Positions 5,642-7,263 of a DNA stretch of 7,263 nt are shown here, one piece after another (the stretch's first letter is position 1; each line of letters starts with the position of its first letter). The position numbers were made by a program, and so were the translations under genes. This stretch comes from GCA-020348365 sp964347995 (GTDB taxonomy: Archaea > Thermoproteota > Bathyarchaeia > Bathyarchaeales > Bathyarchaeaceae). A model generated the notes under the pieces. It was not told where the DNA came from. It did not search any database and saw only the letters and a list, made by a program, of their open reading frames with translations. The stretch is from NCBI GenBank assembly GCA_964347995.1, contig CAYGBA010000072.1, positions 1 through 7,263 on the forward strand, written 5' to 3'.

Positions 5642-6289
5642 TTAGGTTAAATCTTTCTTGAGGAGATTGGGCAATTCAGCAACTGAATTTATTATGTTAT
5701 TCACTCCGAGTTTTTCTAGCTCTTCTCTCGTTAAGGATCCCGTCAAAACAGCAACGTATGTGACCTTTGCATTTTTTGCGCATTCGTAATCAGATATTGC
5801 ATCTCCTACGTATACCGTCTCTTCTGGTTTTGAATCGAGTTTATTGATAGCATAGATTAATGGCTCAGGATCTGGTTTGTGTTTTCTAGTTGTCTCAAAG
5901 GAAACAATAGTTCCAAACCAATCGATGTCGAATCCCGCTTCTTTAAGGTGTTTTTCAATGAAAAACAGAATCTTTCCTGAGACTGCTCCTATTTTAAACC
6001 CAGACCCTCGAATTTGCCCAAGTGCGTCTACTGCACCTTTTATCTCAGGAATAATGAGGTCTCCATCCAAAAACAATCTTCTGTACTCTTCAGTGTAAAG
6101 TTCAACATCGGCATTCGCCCATAGAGCTTTCACGATTTCTATTAGCGGTCTGCCCATCAAGTCAGTGACTTCTTTTGGCGGTGGAATTCGCAATCTCAAT
6201 TTTCTTGCTGTTTCTTGGTAAGCTTCCACTATTGTTTCGTTGCTGTCTATTAGAACTCCGTCAACATCAAAAACTACCGCCTTTATCAT
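5642..6289 (-). CDS. HAD-superfamily hydrolase (phosphoglycolate phosphatase-like)
   Basis: A 215-residue cytoplasmic HAD phosphatase of the kind with an alpha-helical cap after motif I. All four catalytic motifs are intact: motif I DVDGVLIDS with nucleophile D8 and acid/base D10; motif II S104 in GAVSGK; motif III K138 in HKPDPEP; and motif IV GDAISD with D163 and D167 for magnesium. Residues 15-85 form the cap (YQETARKLRL, LMGRPLIEIVKALW). Related proteins act on phosphoglycolate, sugar phosphates or nucleotides; the substrate cannot be assigned. The frame is open upstream to an ATG at 6439, but ATG 6289 begins right at the fold's first strand (MIKAVVFD) and has GAGG six bases before it. 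It is divergent from the FrhB-like gene and separated from cofE by the integrase-like remnant. Confidence 0.88.
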   Translation of the reverse strand: MIKAVVFDVDGVLIDSNETIVEAYQETARKLRLRIPPPKEVTDLMGRPLIEIVKALWANADVELYTEEYRRLFLDGDLIIPEIKGAVDALGQIRGSGFKIGAVSGKILFFIEKHLKEAGFDIDWFGTIVSFETTRKHKPDPEPLIYAINKLDSKPEETVYVGDAISDYECAKNAKVTYVAVLTGSLTREELEKLGVNNIINSVAELPNLLKKDLT

Positions 6290-6484
6290 GGCTATCCTCA
6301 CACCTGATTTGACGTGCGCGCCACCGTCGTACGGTTTATCTCGACCATACGCAGACCCCACTTGGATTCCTGTCGTTCGAAACCCATAATAAGATTTAGG
6401 TGTTGTCAACCCGCCTATTTGAGAAACATTGAAGTGCATGTTCTGAGCGATTATACCATCTAATCATAAATGACGGGTGGGAGA
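6290..6484. other. Divergent intergenic region between HAD and FrhB-like genes
   Basis: About 195 bases that should hold promoters for both flanking genes. Seen are a TTATACC element (6451-6457, plus strand), the ribosome binding site GGTGGGAG (6476-6483) for the FrhB-like gene, GAGG for the HAD gene, and a 5-bp hairpin ACCGT-CGT-ACGGT near 6333-6345. The minus strand is stop-free in the HAD frame from 6439 to 6290, which I do not take as coding. No tRNA-like fold was found despite a GTTCGAAAC string. Confidence 0.45.
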
Positions 6485-7263
6485 ATGCCGAAAATCCCCA
6501 AGATAAGTTTCGAAGAATCCTTAAAGAAAGTTGTTCTCCCTGATGACTGTGTGGGTTGTGCCGCGTGTGTTGTGGTATGTCCATTCGGCTGCTTAGAATA
6601 TGTGAATGAAAAGCCTGAGGAAGTTGAGGAGTGCAAGATCTGCGGAATCTGCGCGCAAGTCTGTCCCAGATACGAGTTCCGGCTGCCGGCCATAGAGGAA
6701 TTTATATTCGGAAGGAATAGGGCTCCTGAGGAAGAATTCGGCGTTTATCGACGCATTGTTGTTGCCCGATCAAATGATAAAGATGTACTGCGGGTCTGTC
6801 AAGATGGAGGAGTCGTTACTACCCTTTTGAACTCTGCCTTTCAAGATGGGATTATCGATGGAGCCGCCATCTCAGGAATCGACGAAGATAAGCCATTTTA
6901 TCCCATTCCAAAGCTTGCCACGGGTCCTAAACAAGTTTTGGAGTGCGGGGGAACTAGATACACCTATTCTCCCAATCTATTTGCATTCAATGAGGGGGTC
7001 AAGCAGAAGAGGACAAGCATGGCTTTTGTTGGAACTCCATGTCAGTTACAGGCACTGCGAAAGATTCAGATGTTCCCTTTGAAGAAGTATGCAGAAAGAC
7101 TGAATTTTGCGATAGGGCTTATGTGCACGGAAAGCTTCAGCTACGAGGGAATTGTTGAGAAACACATTCGAGAGGAACTCGGTATCGCTCCAAATGATAT
7201 TAGCAAGTTGAATATCAAGGGTAAGATTTTGGTTACAGCGAAATCAGGTGAGGTGAAGGTCAT
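6485..7263 (+). CDS. Coenzyme F420 hydrogenase/dehydrogenase beta subunit family protein (FrhB/FpoF-like), 3' end outside window
   Basis: The first 259 residues of an iron-sulfur flavoprotein of the FrhB/FpoF/FdhB family, open to the window edge. The N-terminus carries two complete [4Fe-4S] ferredoxin motifs: C22, C25, C28, C32-P and C50, C53, C56, C60-P. The family core follows, with QDGGVVTTLL (106-115), CGGTRYTYSPN (154-164), FVGTPCQLQALRK (181-193) and GLMCTESFSYEG (211-222). Members pass electrons between F420 and iron-sulfur centres through FAD, as FrhB of F420-reducing hydrogenase, FpoF of the F420H2 dehydrogenase, FdhB of formate dehydrogenase or the N-terminal half of Fsr. The fused double ferredoxin is FpoF-like, but some homologues serve other partners, so subunit identity is open. 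Start ATG is chosen for GGTGGGAG just upstream. Perhaps a quarter of the protein is missing. Confidence 0.87.
   Translation, partial: MPKIPKISFEESLKKVVLPDDCVGCAACVVVCPFGCLEYVNEKPEEVEECKICGICAQVCPRYEFRLPAIEEFIFGRNRAPEEEFGVYRRIVVARSNDKDVLRVCQDGGVVTTLLNSAFQDGIIDGAAISGIDEDKPFYPIPKLATGPKQVLECGGTRYTYSPNLFAFNEGVKQKRTSMAFVGTPCQLQALRKIQMFPLKKYAERLNFAIGLMCTESFSYEGIVEKHIREELGIAPNDISKLNIKGKILVTAKSGEVKV

Noticed and set aside
6360..6400. Possible tRNA suggested by GTTCGAAAC
   Set aside because: The flanking bases do not pair into a T stem on either strand and no acceptor or anticodon arm could be built.
1..7263. CRISPR array, toxin-antitoxin pair or defence island
   Set aside because: No regularly spaced repeats, nuclease signatures or paired small genes were seen on either strand; the genes are metabolic, transport and surface functions.

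Overview
The window looks like a chromosomal segment of an uncultured archaeon. Supporting signs are a CTP-type archaeal riboflavin kinase, a coenzyme F420 glutamate ligase, an F420-type LLM oxidoreductase, an FrhB-family iron-sulfur flavoprotein, a PEF-type surface anchor, several TTG/GTG starts and TATA-like boxes. A cohesin protein, a dockerin-like protein and an integrase tail of the kind I associate with Bathyarchaeia make that group my best guess. This is inference; no marker gene is present.

Layout: (1) 1-103, the C-terminal tail of an unidentified plus-strand gene, then about 170 bases without a gene. (2) 276-1630, two plus-strand exported proteins: a secreted dockerin-like protein and a membrane-anchored cohesin protein, probably one operon. 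(3) 1771-4001, minus-strand genes: LLM/F420-dependent oxidoreductase, riboflavin kinase and an ECF transporter S component. (4) 4088-4663, a second ECF S component on the plus strand. It is divergent from the first and separated by a promoter region built around a perfect 24-bp palindrome. (5) 4670-6289, minus strand: cofE, a decayed fragment resembling an archaeal integrase C-terminus, and a HAD phosphatase. (6) 6485 to the right edge, a plus-strand FrhB/FpoF-like protein that runs out of the window.

Functional theme: FMN synthesis (RibK), F420 maturation (CofE), a probable F420-using LLM enzyme and an FrhB-family protein all lie close together around two vitamin-type ECF S components without ATPase or T subunits. 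The neighbourhood suggests flavin or deazaflavin metabolism, with the S components possibly importing a flavin-type compound. The strongest structural novelty is the palindrome, whose two arms could each serve as the TATA element of one transporter gene at equal distance from the preferred start codons. No CRISPR array, rRNA, tRNA, insertion sequence or recognisable defence system was seen.
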